NCBI RefSeq assembly: GCF_964204865.1
Contig: NC_135258.1
Coordinates: forward strand, 13,383,001 to 13,447,000
Length of the DNA: 64,000 bases
DNA from: Styela clava
Lineage: Eukaryota; Chordata; Ascidiacea; Stolidobranchia; Styelidae
Direction of reading: 5' to 3'
Shown here: positions 28,355 to 41,687 of the stretch, piece after piece
How positions within the stretch are numbered: position 1 is the stretch's first letter
How the letters are laid out: every line of letters starts with the position of its first letter
Notes under the pieces: model-generated
The model's input: only the letters and a program-made list of their open reading frames with translations
Told to the model about the DNA's origin: nothing
Database searches by the model: none
Program-made: the position numbers and the translations under genes

Positions 28355-30021
28355 TCTAACCGAATGTGACATTACGGTACATTACACATTCTCATTCCTT
28401 TATTTCCACGCAACTATTTCAATGTTCGAACTTTAAGGGCAAGCCAGCTGAAATACAATTATCACTTTTGACAATTCTATCAGATCAGAACATTCTTCTC
28501 ACTCTTCGCATTCAATTGTATGTATACTATATATGCGCGTGTTTAAAACGTCAGCTGTTGCGGTTATTCAGCGTTTTGCCCGAGGCCAGGAATGTGGGTC
28601 AAAGAGTGCCAAAATATAAAATACCACTTTTATGATGACACATTTTTATGTAAATATGTTTTAAGAAGTAGAAGACTAGTCAGAAGCTGAGATTAAAAGT
28701 TAGTAAATAAAGTACAAATTTTCCGCGAACGCGAACTATTGAAAATGTTCGATTTCTTTGTAGGCTAATGCATGAATATTATGATGTGCAAATAATAACG
28801 TTTTGTGTATAAATATAATAAATATGATATGCATTTACAGTATGCTATTACAATACATTCCAAATCTAAAGCGATTTCTCTTTTTTCTACAACTACGACA
28901 AAACGGATTTTTGCCGATCACCAACTTAGGCTCATAGTACGTATACTGGACCACTTGATCTGACTCTCAAGTCAGGTCCTATTCATTCACAACGATGGAT
29001 GACATCTTTCAACACTGAACACAATGGTCGTAGTTGACGTAGTACTATGATCGCCGTAGACATCTATACCTGGTACTGCCTGACTTAGCGAAATGAAGTA
29101 AATAATGACATACAGATAGAATCACACAGAACACGGCCGATCGTTTAACACATAGCATCGTTCTGTTTATTAAGCAATGATGCGTGTCGCGGTGCGCCAT
29201 CCTGCTGACTTTTCAAAGAAATGAAAAGCACAAACATACCAGCACCAAGTTATTAGCTGACTGTGCGTCTATTTACTTTAGTGCGCGTAGACTACGAAAG
29301 ACCGGACAAACAAAAAATTTAGTATTATATAGCTTCTTAATGGAAACGTGTTTATCAATACTTCTTTCTGGAATGACTTGAATATTTGTATCTTTGGTAC
29401 AAAGCCCCGCTACGTTTTAAAATAAAAAATAGTAATTATTCAGTTTGAGTTAGGAATGATTTGCAGATATGATTTTCGGCGTAATCTGCATGAAAGGAAT
29501 GAATGTAAAAATGAAAACGACACAATTCACTTTCTCCCACGGCGTAAATTTGCGGTCACAGTCACCCAACGCATCGTTGAAGTTGGACAAAACGATTTCG
29601 TTTTGGTCCTAAGATACATAATCGGGACGTCGTTTTATCCAAAGTAGCAGCTTCCTACATATCGCTAGATATATGTGGCTGCTTGTACAGGGACATGTTC
29701 GATATGAAGAAGGATATGCGTCGTGTAATAGTCGACGACTTAGAAATTCACCACAATAATAATTAATATCACATCGCATTATTTAAACTGGCATGATGAT
29801 GCTGTATCGATACTGTATGAAGTGTAGGTGCAAATCAATCAATTTTATTCTGGTCACTCTGGCATAAAACCAAACAACAACAAACCGACAAACAAGATGG
29901 AGAACAAACATAATTGAGGGCAAAGTTAAAAATAACCACGGGCGCAAATGTATGGGTAGGGTTGCCAATTTTGACAAATATATATGGGTGTAAAATGTAA
30001 ATCCTCGTGGATGCAAAAGCA
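28355..30021. other. Intergenic, no gene recognised
   Basis: Short frames only, none with a domain. The stretch lies between the hAT transposon and the MITE at 30022. The complement of 29783-30016 gives a 77-aa frame that overlaps repeat sequence and is not considered coding. Confidence 0.4.
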
Positions 30022-30201
30022 GGCGCTCCAGAAGTATGTGTATGAATAGGGAAGTAACTAATTTTGTTCGCCTATTTTACATCAAGTTGTGAAAAGGAAT
30101 GAAACTTATGGACATGGGGATATTCATTTATCTAACACAGACAGCCTCCGAACTCGGAATAAAATTATGACCTAACCTGGTACACATAATACGGGAGTAC
30201 C
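30022..30201. mobile_element. GGnGCTCC-family MITE
   Basis: 180 bp, with left end GGCGCTCCAGAAGTATGTGT and right end ATACGGGAGTACC. A perfect 8-bp target duplication, caaaagca, lies at 30014-30021 and 30202-30209. It shares the ttttgttcgcc...ttacatcaagttgtg block with the element at 60711-60884. Confidence 0.88.
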
Positions 30202-30502
30202 CAAAAGCATGTACTCGGGTCCAAATGTGCTGCCACTGAATCCATATTGTCATTAACCGCATTTTTGAGGTGATAAATACATATCTAACATCCCCACCGG
30301 AGTTCCTTACTTCTAGAAATAAAATATTGCATTTATAAATAATAATAAAAAGGTGTAACTCCCGTGTAAGTGAATGCCTAGCGTTCGAATCGCACTAGTT
30401 TTTTAACCCCGAGTGAGGCGGTCACATGAAGGCTTGGCGACTCGCTAAAAATTTTAGTTCCAGTTACTGGATCTATGTAACTTTTGTACTCGACGGTTTT
30501 AG

Positions 30503-31105
30503 GGATAAATTCGTTGTTTCAAGTAAAATTTATAAAAAGACCAAAAATTGCTTATTTCGAAATTCTCCGAATTCATAAATTAGGTCGATAAAAAAACATT
30601 TTAAATTAGGCGACATATGGCAACGAAAAATAACTGGATCATTAACGTCCAGGTAGTAATTAGTATTCAAAACCCCAATCAATAAGGCTAATGGGATCGA
30701 TAGTACCATTCTAATCCCCGGAATATAGATTTATAGATCAAATCCTTATACTATTCTTCAAAATTCTGATTATGTCAAAATCCTGGGAGAAACATAATTA
30801 TCGTTCGTTTTCTGTATATAAGGATCGCTTTCGCTGTAGTAATATATCCAGTCTTGTAAGATGTAGTCTTGTAGTAACCAGTCTTGTAGTACAACCTTGA
30901 TGTTGTGTATACTGTACAATAAACAAAAGAAGAATTGTCGTTTGTCTGCTATCATCTATTTTCTGCTGGGGGCGAGCGCCAACATAACCGAACAACGAAG
31001 TGAAGAATAATTTGTACAAGTCTAGAAGACAAGAGCCCGTGCTCCGACTAAAGAGCTACCAAAGATTTCGTACGCCGGCTAAAGTTATATTTAGGACATC
31101 CGTCA
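30503..31105 (+). mobile_element. LTR-like insertion in the GNAT pseudogene
   Basis: The ~600-bp interruption has LTR-like order: tatataagg at 30815-30823 as a promoter box, three spaced cttgtag repeats, and AATAAA at 30918-30923. A gt-rich stretch and gggggcgagcgcc follow, resembling sequence after a U5. No protein-coding retroelement sequence and no clear 5-bp duplication were identified, so solo LTR is a guess. Confidence 0.35.
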
Positions 31106-31227
31106 CAAACGGTCTTCACAAGGTCGTATTTGAATCTACCAATTATTCGTTGAGTATAATAACTTGAAGCAATCACCGCTAATTTTTACACCCGGCGTCC
31201 CTTGCAATGGCATGTGATCGTTTACAT

Positions 31228-32548
31228 CAGTGGTTCCCAACCTTTCTACCCTGGCGGACCAGTAAAATTAAATAGAGAGAGAGAGAGATTTATTTTTTCG
31301 TCAACCAAAAATAACAGTCATCGTAATAATAATAAAAATACTTGCGGACCAGCAAAAAATTGAAATGACCGGAACAGAAAAGAATAACATATATTTGCGT
31401 ACTATAATCCAATGTCAAGCACTCAATATGCTTCTGGACGAAAAAGGCACACTTGAAACCTCTCACACGAAGAAAAACTATCAAATATTATGTCGGCCAA
31501 AAATTGAAATGGGTGGAACATAAAATAATACCATATATTTGCGTAATGAAATGCAGTCCTGGGCGCCCATTATGTGTAAGAAATGCACGCATAAAACATC
31601 TCACATAAAAAACATGTACATTCCAAATCATGTAAAAACACAATTAACTCTAGTGAGAGTTTTGCTGCTGCTTCGTTTCCAATAAAGGATTGGAAACGAA
31701 GCCTCAGAGAAGTTTCCGCAACACACTGCAGCGGTATGAAGCTGATTTCTTTGCTTTGGTATTTAAAGCTAGGGATTCAAATATTTTTTCGCATAACGCA
31801 GTAACTGGTTGAAAATACGGACAACAGTTTGTTTGCTCGATTACTTAGCAAGGGGTATTCGTTATCAAGAGATATCCAAAATTGTGACAGTGATATTTTT
31901 TAAAATCTGGACTGTAAAGTAGAATCACAATTTAAATCAAGCTTTTCATTTTTCAACGTGTTCATCATATAAATCCCTCTGCAGTCGATCGGCACCTCAA
32001 ACAGAATGAATTTACATTACAATGACAAAGTCGTCGGTAACTTGGCATCAGGCTCAAAATCCTACTGTATCTGCTCAAAATATATACTGAAAAAGATCTC
32101 TGCCGCCCATGCTTTTCGCGCGTCTTGTGACCACCTGCAGGGTTGCAACAAGTTCATATCTTACTGCAATATTATATTGTTCTTCACTATTTTCTGGTTT
32201 GGACAAGGAAATATGCATATCCTTTTATATGGATGGCCATATTAATCAGAAAAAGCACGCGTGCCGATTTTTAGGTTTCTGAATCTTATGAAATTTGACG
32301 GAGCGCATTCGCGATGAATCGGAGCCGAAAAAGCGAAAAGTGTAATTACTCGGCGCCAATATGTCGCGACAGACGTCGTCAAGTACGTCGAAATATGACG
32401 ACAGAAGGGAAATTGCGTAATAAGCCAACGCAACCTCGTTTTCGGTAAAGCGATTGAGATGGCATCAAAACAAAATTTCTCGCGGACCGGCAAAAAAGCT
32501 TCGCGGACCGGCAAAAAAGCTTCGCGGACCGGCGGTTGGGAACCACTG
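31228..32548 (-). mobile_element. hAT element (CAGTGGTTCCCAACC family), inserted with a deletion
   Basis: 1321 bp, with ends CAGTGGTTCCCAACCTTTCT and CGGTTGGGAACCACTG. It is the same family as 16820-17576, in opposite orientation. The sub-terminal gcggaccggcaaaaaagctt unit is tandemly repeated at the right end. Flanks gtttacat and gttgaaag do not match, consistent with loss of host sequence at the junction, as shown by comparison with the intact GNAT gene. A (GA)n run lies at 31272-31288. No transposase. Confidence 0.85.
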
Positions 32549-32830
32549 GTTGAAAGCACCGATACTGGTGTTGTTTTCTAATATTGCTCTCAAATGAAAT
32601 TCTGCCACAGCGTCAGCGGGTTCTTTGGTGAAATTCATACTTATGCATCGCGGTTCTCACGTAATGAAATCTCTCTTAATTAAGATAAAAACAGCAGAAA
32701 TATCATCGACGGTTAGAGATCGGTAAACTATTGACTCATCCTTTTTTGAACATACATCTTTATTTTTGTGAGTTTATAATACTGTTAACATAAAAATAGG
32801 AATGTATTTTTGATTCCAATCGCCATTTGA

Positions 32831-34084
32831 TTGTAAGACAGTTATATAAGAAGTTTTGACTAAAACGTGTTCTAATTGAAAATCTCCATGTATATAAAAC
32901 TAGACTAAATTAAAATCTCGAAAATGACAAGGAATTTGTTACAAAGATGTTGTGAAGTAAAGATAGTCATAATGATAGTGCCAAGAGTTGCACGCGAGAT
33001 ACGTACGCTAATTACCTAATTAGATTATGTCGTGAGTTGAATTTTTAAAAATACCCGTTTTTCGTCAAACCTAAATTATTATATAGTACTCCCCACAATA
33101 GTATTGTCAACTGTAACACAATTTCATCTTCTTCGCCCTACGTAGAGTGGAATTACAATGAGCAATTTCTAATTTGTAGATTTAATCTAATCGCCCATAG
33201 ATAGCAATATTACAATATATGAAACGGCAAAGCAAGACATCATAACAACACCGCCACGAGACACTGAAAAACTTGGTAGTTCACGACAATGATTAATAAT
33301 TGTTAATTTTTGAATCACCGTGACTTAAACAAGATTGAACCTGCTTATCAAGTGAGCTTCTATAGAACTACCTGTTTTTATAACAACCACAACAGGCTTC
33401 TTGCGCATTGAAATTTTCTATAAGCCACAGATTCTTATTGATGCAGATAAAATACCTCGCTGACCGGAGGTTGGGGTCCTTTAATTAATTAAGAATTCGA
33501 GTTTTCTGAAATGTACTAGAAAGCTCGTAAAGTACAACTTCAAACATTCGAAATATCTCTCTTTCGTTTCTTTTTCACTCGCGTTGTAACTGTAAGCGTC
33601 TTGATAAAACATTCACATATTTATATTTTAGCATTACTATGGTTTAATGTTATGATTTGAAGAATGATAATTATTACCACTGACAATCCTAACGGAACAT
33701 TTATAAGCACGTAATGGTGGACGTGAATTACGACAACACATGTAACCTTCTTCTATCACTGGGCAATCATTTTTGTAGTCACTGTAAGAAAAAAATCTTG
33801 CCTGTGGTTGTTTACCAGTTCCGTTATTGTTCGGTATGTTAGGATGACATGCTGTCTAATTCGTGATCCACCGATCTGACAATGGCACAGCATAAACCGG
33901 TTTCCGAATACATGTTATGATATCGTATATATTCTCGAATACAAATAAACCGTTCAAAACAGGCTGACAGCCAGACAAGTTGTACTGCACCGCACGCCGA
34001 GTTGTAGTTTGCCCTTACTCAGATCGGTATTTTTTCTCCTCTCTTCCCTACCGAACATGTGGGCATGTTTTCGAGTCTCTAAGT
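32831..34084. other. Intergenic, nothing recognised
   Basis: AT-rich, with no domain-bearing frame and no element with clear ends. Confidence 0.4.
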
Positions 34085-35746
34085 CAGTGGTTCCCAACCA
34101 GGGTGCCACCGAAAATATTTTTGTGTGCCGCGAAGAGATTTCATTTTTGAATTAATTCCAAGTGATTCCAATCCCTTGAATTCCACAAGAATTACCCCCA
34201 TGGCTCTTGCTAACAAACAGAAACGACAAATTTGAGAAGTCGTATTTCAGGTATTTGGGTATTGTTTCAATTCTAAGTTTTGCATAATGCGCGCCAACAC
34301 TGTTTCGTAAAATTAAAAATGTCAACCAAGGTAACAAATTATTGGGCGAAATTTTCCCCAAATTTGACCAAGAATTTATTATTTGACTAGTTTTCTAGTA
34401 GAATTGCCATTATTGCCGATTTTTTGAATTATTATTTAAACTCAAAATAACGTTCAGGATTCACGCAATGACTTTGCAGTTTTTTTTTCACCATTTAATA
34501 CGAAAATAAAACGACACAATAGAAAAATAAAACCATAAGAAGGTCAACTATCATCTTTATAAATATCCGCATTCCGACGTCAGAAATGATAATATTGTTA
34601 GCTCAAAATTGGGACAGTTAATTTACAATCGGTGGGGAGAAAGATCAAAATCGGCGTAAAAGATGAAAATCAGAATGAAACCCGATTTCACTATTCAATA
34701 GTCGTCTAACATATGTCGCCCCTATGAACGCATAGTTCTTCCAGGAATACAAAACCACACGTTGCGTAAGAGTTAGTATTTGTAAAAAAAGAGAGGACGG
34801 GCGAAATAGATTACCAACATTAGAATGCCTGGATGCACATTGTATGTGTATTAAAAATATTCGATATTCGACAATTCATAAAAAATATTCAAATTATTCG
34901 ATAAAAATATGTTATTTTGCCCATCCTTGCGATCTGTAATCATGCAAAACGCGTGGTAGCACAAACACTGATGCAATGAAACTTGATAATAAAACTTTCA
35001 TTAAATTTAGTAAATTGCACTACTTCACGAAAGCGAAGTAGTATCTCGAACACAGAAACGGTTATTTTTCGAATAGTTTCTGCGGTCTGGAAAGTCGAAT
35101 AAGCGTTTCGACATAGTACATGCTACAATCTTTGCCATCAAATTATGCTCGGGCCTTGCACGAAAATCATAACGTGGAAAGATTCGTTCATCGGAGAAAA
35201 TTTGTTTATAACAACTTTAAACCAATTTAGTGTTTTTAGCGATAATAATTAATTGTTGTAATGAAATACGCTTTGTTTGCCTCTTTCATTTCTTTGCTAG
35301 TAGCGACAATTACACCGTTGAATGATTTTGGCAATGGGAGAAACAATAAATTGTAACAAAAATGAATTAGGTTGTGCAAAAGTGAGAACACCTGTGATAA
35401 TAATAAGGCTACACCCAGGGGAGGGGCGAGAAAAACTAAAGCGTATTCACGTCACGTATTACCCGTGCGGCCGCTTCTTTTACAATAATGTGGGTGCTCC
35501 GAAAGTGGGACTCGTGTACATTATTGTAAGTCATAATATCGGTAACTATTAACTATCCATTTTGAATACAGAATATGATATATTAACAAAAATAGATTTT
35601 CCCTTATCTGATCTTCTATGTTTTTTATTATTTTATAGCTAAATGGCTTCAAGAGTAGGAAATGTTCCTGTTTTGTGATAGGTGTGCAGCGAATATTTAA
35701 ATAGCTCAATAGTGTGCCGCGACATAAAAAAGGTTGGGAACCACTG
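34085..35746. mobile_element. 1.66-kb hAT element with CAGTGGTTCCCAACC ends
   Basis: The left end CAGTGGTTCCCAACCAGGGT pairs with the right end AAGGTTGGGAACCACTG. Flanks ctctaagt and gtctaagt agree at 7 of 8 positions. The interior contains several short frames but no transposase motif. It shares only its termini with 16820-17576 and 31228-32548. Confidence 0.88.
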
Positions 35747-37330
35747 GTCTAAGTCATCTAATTGTCGCGTTATATGACTATATTTCAATGCTCAATGTAA
35801 ATTCAATGTTCGAGTCGAATTAGAAATAGTTTCATGTCAAAACACGTCTACTAGAGGTTAATTAAATTCACTTCTTAAGCTCGTATATACATATATATAC
35901 TTTAACGCAATGTAAATGAGTATCAATTTCGTTGATCAATGTGTAATGAATATTCTAACCCAAGTGATATTTTAACATCATACTTTTTTTGTTGTTGAAT
36001 CTGTGACCATCAAGTTTTTTTTTGTCTAGTAATGAATTGATTCGCATAATTTTCTAAACCTGCTCAAGTTAACATTCATATGATCGCAACTTTATGTGCT
36101 TGGAATATTGCCTACTTATCTCTTTTCTTATGAGTTTACCTATATTAGATGTTGTTAAATTCGAACAAAGAAACCAAAATTATTTTATTATACAAAATTT
36201 TTTTTTCGTGCAATGTTCAAATTACGAGGTAATGAGTGAATACCAATTGCACCACAAGGCCTAATGGGGAAAACGTTTAACCCATATGGGCATCTGTACC
36301 CGTAGCTGACGAATTCCGACACTAAAAGTGTCAATAACGACTATTATAAACGAAATTGATTACATCCGTTGCATTTTGAAGTTGATGTGCAGTAATAATT
36401 AGGGTCTGACGTCATTAAAATTGTCACGTGAAGTATCGAATTTGCGAATTCCGTAAATAAAATCGTGAATTCCTCGGTAACGATTCTAACTATCACAATG
36501 ATTGTAGTATTGTTTTCTTAGAAAATAACACAAGAAAACGTTGAATTTAATTTAATAACTCATGATTAGCGCTTAACCCTTCACTATACACGAGAGCACT
36601 CAAATTCAAATTCGTTTTATTGCAAATTTTTGGGAGTTATGTCGCATATAAAAACAATTATTTGGAAAGTGCTATTTTGCGCCACGTCGCCATTTACAGA
36701 TGTGTACCGCTTGTACGATTTCTCAAAGATACGACGGAGTTGTAGGGCCTAAATGAAAGAATGAATGAAAACTGACGATAACAAAACGGTTTCTGATATT
36801 TCCGACAATGACACAATGGCTACAATTAAACGTAAAATGCCGCCAACATGGAAATTATCTAATCTTTGTTATCAGTGCCAAAATAATTGGCATGCCAAAT
36901 TTGAAACCAGGTGGAACCATAGTATGTGGTCTATCGTTTGTCTACTGAGTACAATTTAAACAGTTTATGATGCATTAAAAAATTGAACAGGTTTGATCTC
37001 TCACACAATTCAGTCATTTTACCGGAAGAAGTTTAAGCCGGGAGTGATGACGTCAATCGGTCTTGAATTTTTTTCATTTTATTATCTACGGTAAATGTGT
37101 ACATTAGCCAAGCTAAAGCTAGATAAGTTGATAGTTTAATAAATGCTACTTCCATGCCCTTGTAACACGAGAGAGAAATGGGTTTCATAAAGTCTGCGAA
37201 TACCTGAACTCGAGATTTTTATATCGCTTTACTTGTTCTTTTTTAAAAGACGTATATTTACGTCCGTGGCACTCAGCGATATGTGCCAATTGACACATAT
37301 ATATTCGTGCGTGACACGAAAAGTGTAGGA
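35747..37330. other. Intergenic, nothing recognised
   Basis: No gene signal. A 64-codon frame at 36765-36959 has no recognisable motif and lacks neighbouring exons. Confidence 0.4.
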
Positions 37331-37679
37331 CAGGGGTCGGCAACCTACGGCCCGCGGAGCAATATAATCCGGCCCGCGACGCTTCACTGAATAATAGTAA
37401 CAAATTATAGCTGTTTTGTCGATTATATTCTTTACGCAAAATAATTTACGTGTAGACTAAATTATAATTTAGACAGATGGCAACAAAACGCAGAAAAGTT
37501 GATACTAAGTGCAAATGGTTTGATGGCGCAAAAAATATTCAAATGGTCAGTCTTCGCGCGCTGCTTAAAATTTAACTTCAGATCTGTGTGATAAAATGTG
37601 ATTCATCGGTCATCCATTCGATTTTCGACTTTCTAAAAATATGTGCGGCCCGCGAGCGACAAAAGGTTGCCGACCCCTG
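37331..37679. mobile_element. hAT MITE with CAGGGGTCGGCAACC ends
   Basis: 349 bp, with ends CAGGGGTCGGCAACCTACGG and AAGGTTGCCGACCCCTG. A perfect 8-bp target duplication, gtgtagga, lies at 37323-37330 and 37680-37687. Subterminal cggcccgcg motifs at both sides are typical of this hAT type. Confidence 0.94.
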
Positions 37680-37824
37680 GTGTAGGACAAGAACATCAAA
37701 TTGAGGCTCCGTCTCTGAGAGGGCGACACGCATGTCATCCTCGACTTCCAACCGGTTTCGACTTTTAGTTTGACAGTAAGCAAGGATGACCCGACTTGCT
37801 AGGAATTTTGGGATTGTGCGACAC

Positions 37825-38071
37825 GGTGACCGTACATTTGAACCCACGTACATTTGAACCCATGTGTATATCCACGGGTTCAATCTATATGCGGTTGCTA
37901 AAACCCATGGGTTAGGGTTAGTATGGATTCAAATATCCGCAAAACAAAAAAAATTTCATAGGTGCAATAGTATGCAATTGTGCACAGTATGCAGTTTTGC
38001 ACAGTATGCAATTGTACATGGGTGCAATTGTCGTGGGTTCAAATGTACGTGGATTCAAATGTACGGGAACC
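37825..38071. mobile_element. MITE with a 9-bp target duplication and tandem subterminal repeats
   Basis: 247 bp. Each end carries two units of acgtacatttgaaccca-type sequence: left GGTGACCGTACATTTGAACC, right as complement. The exact 9-bp repeat gtgcgacac flanks it at 37816-37824 and 38072-38080. The centre repeats cacagtatgcaattgt-like units. A 9-bp duplication argues against hAT and fits Mutator-like or Merlin-type elements. Confidence 0.88.
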
Positions 38072-38080
38072 GTGCGACAC

Positions 38081-41000
38081 AATATACGCAATATCATAAT
38101 ATACACAAAGAGATAAAAGTAAAACCAGTAAATAAACTGTCTCGTCATTTTCCATCCAGCATTCCCAGGGATTGCCTGAAGAACATTTGTGACATCGAGA
38201 AATGAGTGGAGAATTGCTAGAACTGTCATGCTAGATTCGAAATGGAAGGACTAAAAGATTCAACCAAGACACAAGCCAAAATATGAAATATTCTCCAGAA
38301 AGTTTTTTCAATTTATTCTCATCTTGTAGGCCTACTGGGCATTTCGGCGATTCTAATTCATTTTTTAAATCTTTACTAGTGATTCACGATTACACGGACC
38401 CCTGAAATCACGTCACGGACCCGTCGTTATATTTATTTTGACTCATCAAATCTCAATATATTGCATAAAAAATGCATGTGTTAGAAAAAAATCTTGGTTG
38501 GAAAATAAGATCCGTTATAACATTTGTTATAGGCGTTATACTACTGTTAAATTTTAATATGATCTAACGCCCGAAATTTGCAGAAGATATATAATATTTA
38601 AATTCAATGCAACATAGGGAGTATGTAGACTTTTTCGCATCTTCGTGGACTCCTTTGTGGAAGTCACGCCGGCCATTTGAATTTCTAACGCTTAGATATT
38701 CAGTATGACCTAATATTAATATTTACTATTCTGACGATGAACATTTTTCACCGTTAATCAATCCAGAGAAGCGGTGTTGTTGTCTTGTATTTATTTTAGA
38801 GCTAATGAGAAGCCTGCTGCTCGTTGATATGAATACGGGAATTGAACATACACAGTATGACTTCTTTGATTGTATTTGCATCTCTCTAAACATGTTGGAA
38901 ACTCAAACACGCAATCTCGTTTTGTTTACCACCCAGCGGGAAACCTGTGGAATCGAGAACAAAAATGACACATCGTTGCTTTTTGTTGCTTACGCAGCAC
39001 AATTAAATTGAGATCGAAAGGTTTGTTTGATTAGTTAAAAGAAGCGTTCGCTACGCTGATTACGTGTGTCCTAATTTTCAGCTCCCGGGGAGAGTTCGAG
39101 CGGCTTTTTCTCTAGTTTAAATTTCTGAATGTCGAGTTGTATTCCTGTATATAAGAACTGAAGAAGGGCTACTTATATATAGACCTAATACGGTACATAA
39201 AATGGCTGTAAAAGCGCAATTGTAATTTGTAATGCTAGAACAGAAAAACGCCCAATGTTAATTATCCATCGTGGCGACGATTGCTGTACCGTACGGTCTG
39301 ACGGTACCCCTACCTGTAACTTTATCAAGTTCAGTTTAAGTGCGATTTGTGTTGTTAATGCAATAACTTTGTCAATGCAACTCAAAAATTCATATTGCTT
39401 TGTTGTGCTAATATTTCACCACCCTAAATATGCCTAATTATGACTGAAACTTGAACATCCAGATACTGCAGATATAAAATGAACCAATTTTTTAAAATCA
39501 TGTCCAATATTAAAAATGTAGACATGTGCCTGTAGATTTGGTGTTCACAGTTCAGTAGTCGGGTACCGTACCGGTACCGGTAGTTATGTAACATATGGAA
39601 GAAAAACAATACAGCCCAAGTCAGCAAGTGCTGAAGTTATACAGGTCTGGAGGTGGACATCAACAGATTTGGAAGTTAGTGGTGTTTCAATAGCATTGTG
39701 TGTGTTTATTTATTGGTATTCTTCATACATTTTCTTTTCATGCAGTGGAAATAATGAAATAAACAATAGAGATTTAAACTTATTAAAAAGCTGCCATTGC
39801 AGTTAATATTTTTAGATTCAAAGACTAGAGTATGCGTTTATCAAAGTTTGTTCACCTCCAATGTTTGAAGCATTTAGCTTATTCGTTTTTGTCCCTTTTC
39901 CACTGTTTATATAACATGTGTTTGTGTAGTTGCCGAGGTAATTGCACACAATCAAACGCAGGATAATTCGCCGGATGCGGGATAATTCTTTGAGGAGACA
40001 TATTACAGTATTAAAACTGAAGAATAGTTTATGAATTAGAGTTTAGTTTTAGCAAAGAAGTGAATGATAAAATTGATATTCATATTTTCGCATACTATCA
40101 TAAATTGTAAGTATCAATGCAGAAAAACTCATTTGAAGCGAAGTTTGAAATTATACTATACAATAACTTTGAATCTTTTGAGTCTTTGAATCTTCCATTA
40201 TTGCAGCACAAAATATTTTGTTTTTAGGAAATCAATTCGAGAAATATATCAAATCAAAATGAAGTGGGAAGCTGGTATCTAGAAATATAACATTTTGGAC
40301 ATAATTGCTAAACCAATCAACTCATATTCTTTACTGGAGGGAAAGCATTACCATATATTACGGACCGTAAGGCGCAGCGGGTCATACGGCGCACTGTCAT
40401 GAGTGTCAATAAATTGATTTTTTATTCATACACTAGCCAAGTCGCACTGAACTATGGGGTGCAATCAGCCTGGTACTGGTTTTGAATCCGGGCAATAAGC
40501 ATAAGCACCTGATCCATGCATTAGACCTATATTATAAGGCACACAATTGATTTTTCAGTAAATATATTTTAAAGCTCGCTTTATGGATGGTCCGCAAAAT
40601 ACAGTTCATCAAACTTACATGTATTAAGAATTGTGTAACAAAAGTATAACTAATGATTATTTGAAATGGTTTTTAAATCTTGATCTCGATTGAAGGTTAA
40701 GCCATTGCATTGTCTTCAAGTAGTTGTGGCAGTTATGTTTTTTATTTTCAATATTTAATGCAGTATGCTGAGGATGAGCTCGTATATGGCCAAAGCCTGT
40801 CAGACAGAAATTGAATTGTTTCTCACTCCAGTTATAATTTGGTAAATAATCTGCATTGACTATATACTTAAATTCTGAAGGAACCTATGTAATTGATTAA
40901 TATTAAACTACATGATGCTCATTAATTGAATATTACCGGTAGCCTAATTAGTTTTTCTACTGTTAATTTGGTATTTAGTTAGCGTAATCAGCATTGTTTA

Positions 41001-41687
41001 ATCTGTATCTCACCTTCTTTAAAAGTTCATTTTATATGTGAAGCAATAAGACTCAGTAATGGTGGTACAAACTTTGTCAGCTGTTGTTTGATGAAATGTA
41101 ATGTGAATAAAAAAAATTCAATTTTGTATATAGTAATTATCCATTACTCTTGATAACACACTTTTTGTAAAGCTCAGTTTTCACCTTAATAGGGGCGCAT
41201 TCTGTCATATAGATTGTGATATCATTTGATGAATGATTTGGTTTAAGCCGAAATAATAAGAAAATTCTGTCATTTTACAAGTTATGAAGTGAATTCATTT
41301 AATATATTTTGGGAAATGGTAGAGCATTTCAAATTGCTGAAAAAATCACTGTCTCAGGCTCTCAGCATATACGAGAATAACATATCTTAAGCAATGGCTA
41401 ACATAGATGACTATATTTTCTTATGATTGTATTTGATTTTAATGGGAACAGTCAATTATGCACAGGTTGCATACCTTTTTTCGTACCATTTCTTGTGCAG
41501 TTCCCATAATCTAACTTGTTTTCTATTATTTTGGAACCTATTTTTAGGGGTTAATTGGAAATACATGTTTCATAATTAGTCCCATTTTATTTTCCTTCAT
41601 ACCTAATAATTCAATTTTTTTATAATATCATTTTTATATATCTTTAGCTTAATACATATCAGCTATTCATGATTAATCATAACAACC
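38081..41687. other. Intergenic region upstream of TDRD7
   Basis: No gene recognised. accggt palindromes lie at about 39560-39580. At about 40358-40605 a possible MITE has tattacggaccgtaaggcg at one side and an approximate complement (cgctttatggatggtccgc) at the other, without a verified duplication. Just before TDRD7, T-rich tracts ending in AG at 41647 and 41662 could be acceptors for a 5'UTR exon or a spliced leader. Confidence 0.45.

Larger units (their letters stand above)
30401..32753 (-). pseudogene. Decayed, twice-interrupted copy of the GNAT gene
   Basis: Three blocks match the minus-strand gene at 24280-24948 in order. About 30401-30502 matches the 3' end (cggtcacatgaaggcttggc). 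About 31106-31227 matches the middle (attcgttgagtataataact). About 32549-32753 matches the 5' end (aaagcaccgatactggtgtt). Similarity continues into the 5' flank to about 32830. The first gap (30503-31105) holds an LTR-like sequence. The second is a hAT element, and about 240 bp of the gene (equivalent to 24500-24740) is missing there. Multiple indels destroy the frame. Confidence 0.85.

Noticed and set aside
31272-31288. (GA)n microsatellite as a regulatory element
   Set aside because: Short simple repeat inside a hAT element; no reason to assign function.
40358-40605. Possible MITE with tattacggacc ends
   Set aside because: Ends are only approximately complementary and no target duplication could be confirmed; kept only as a note in the intergenic entry.
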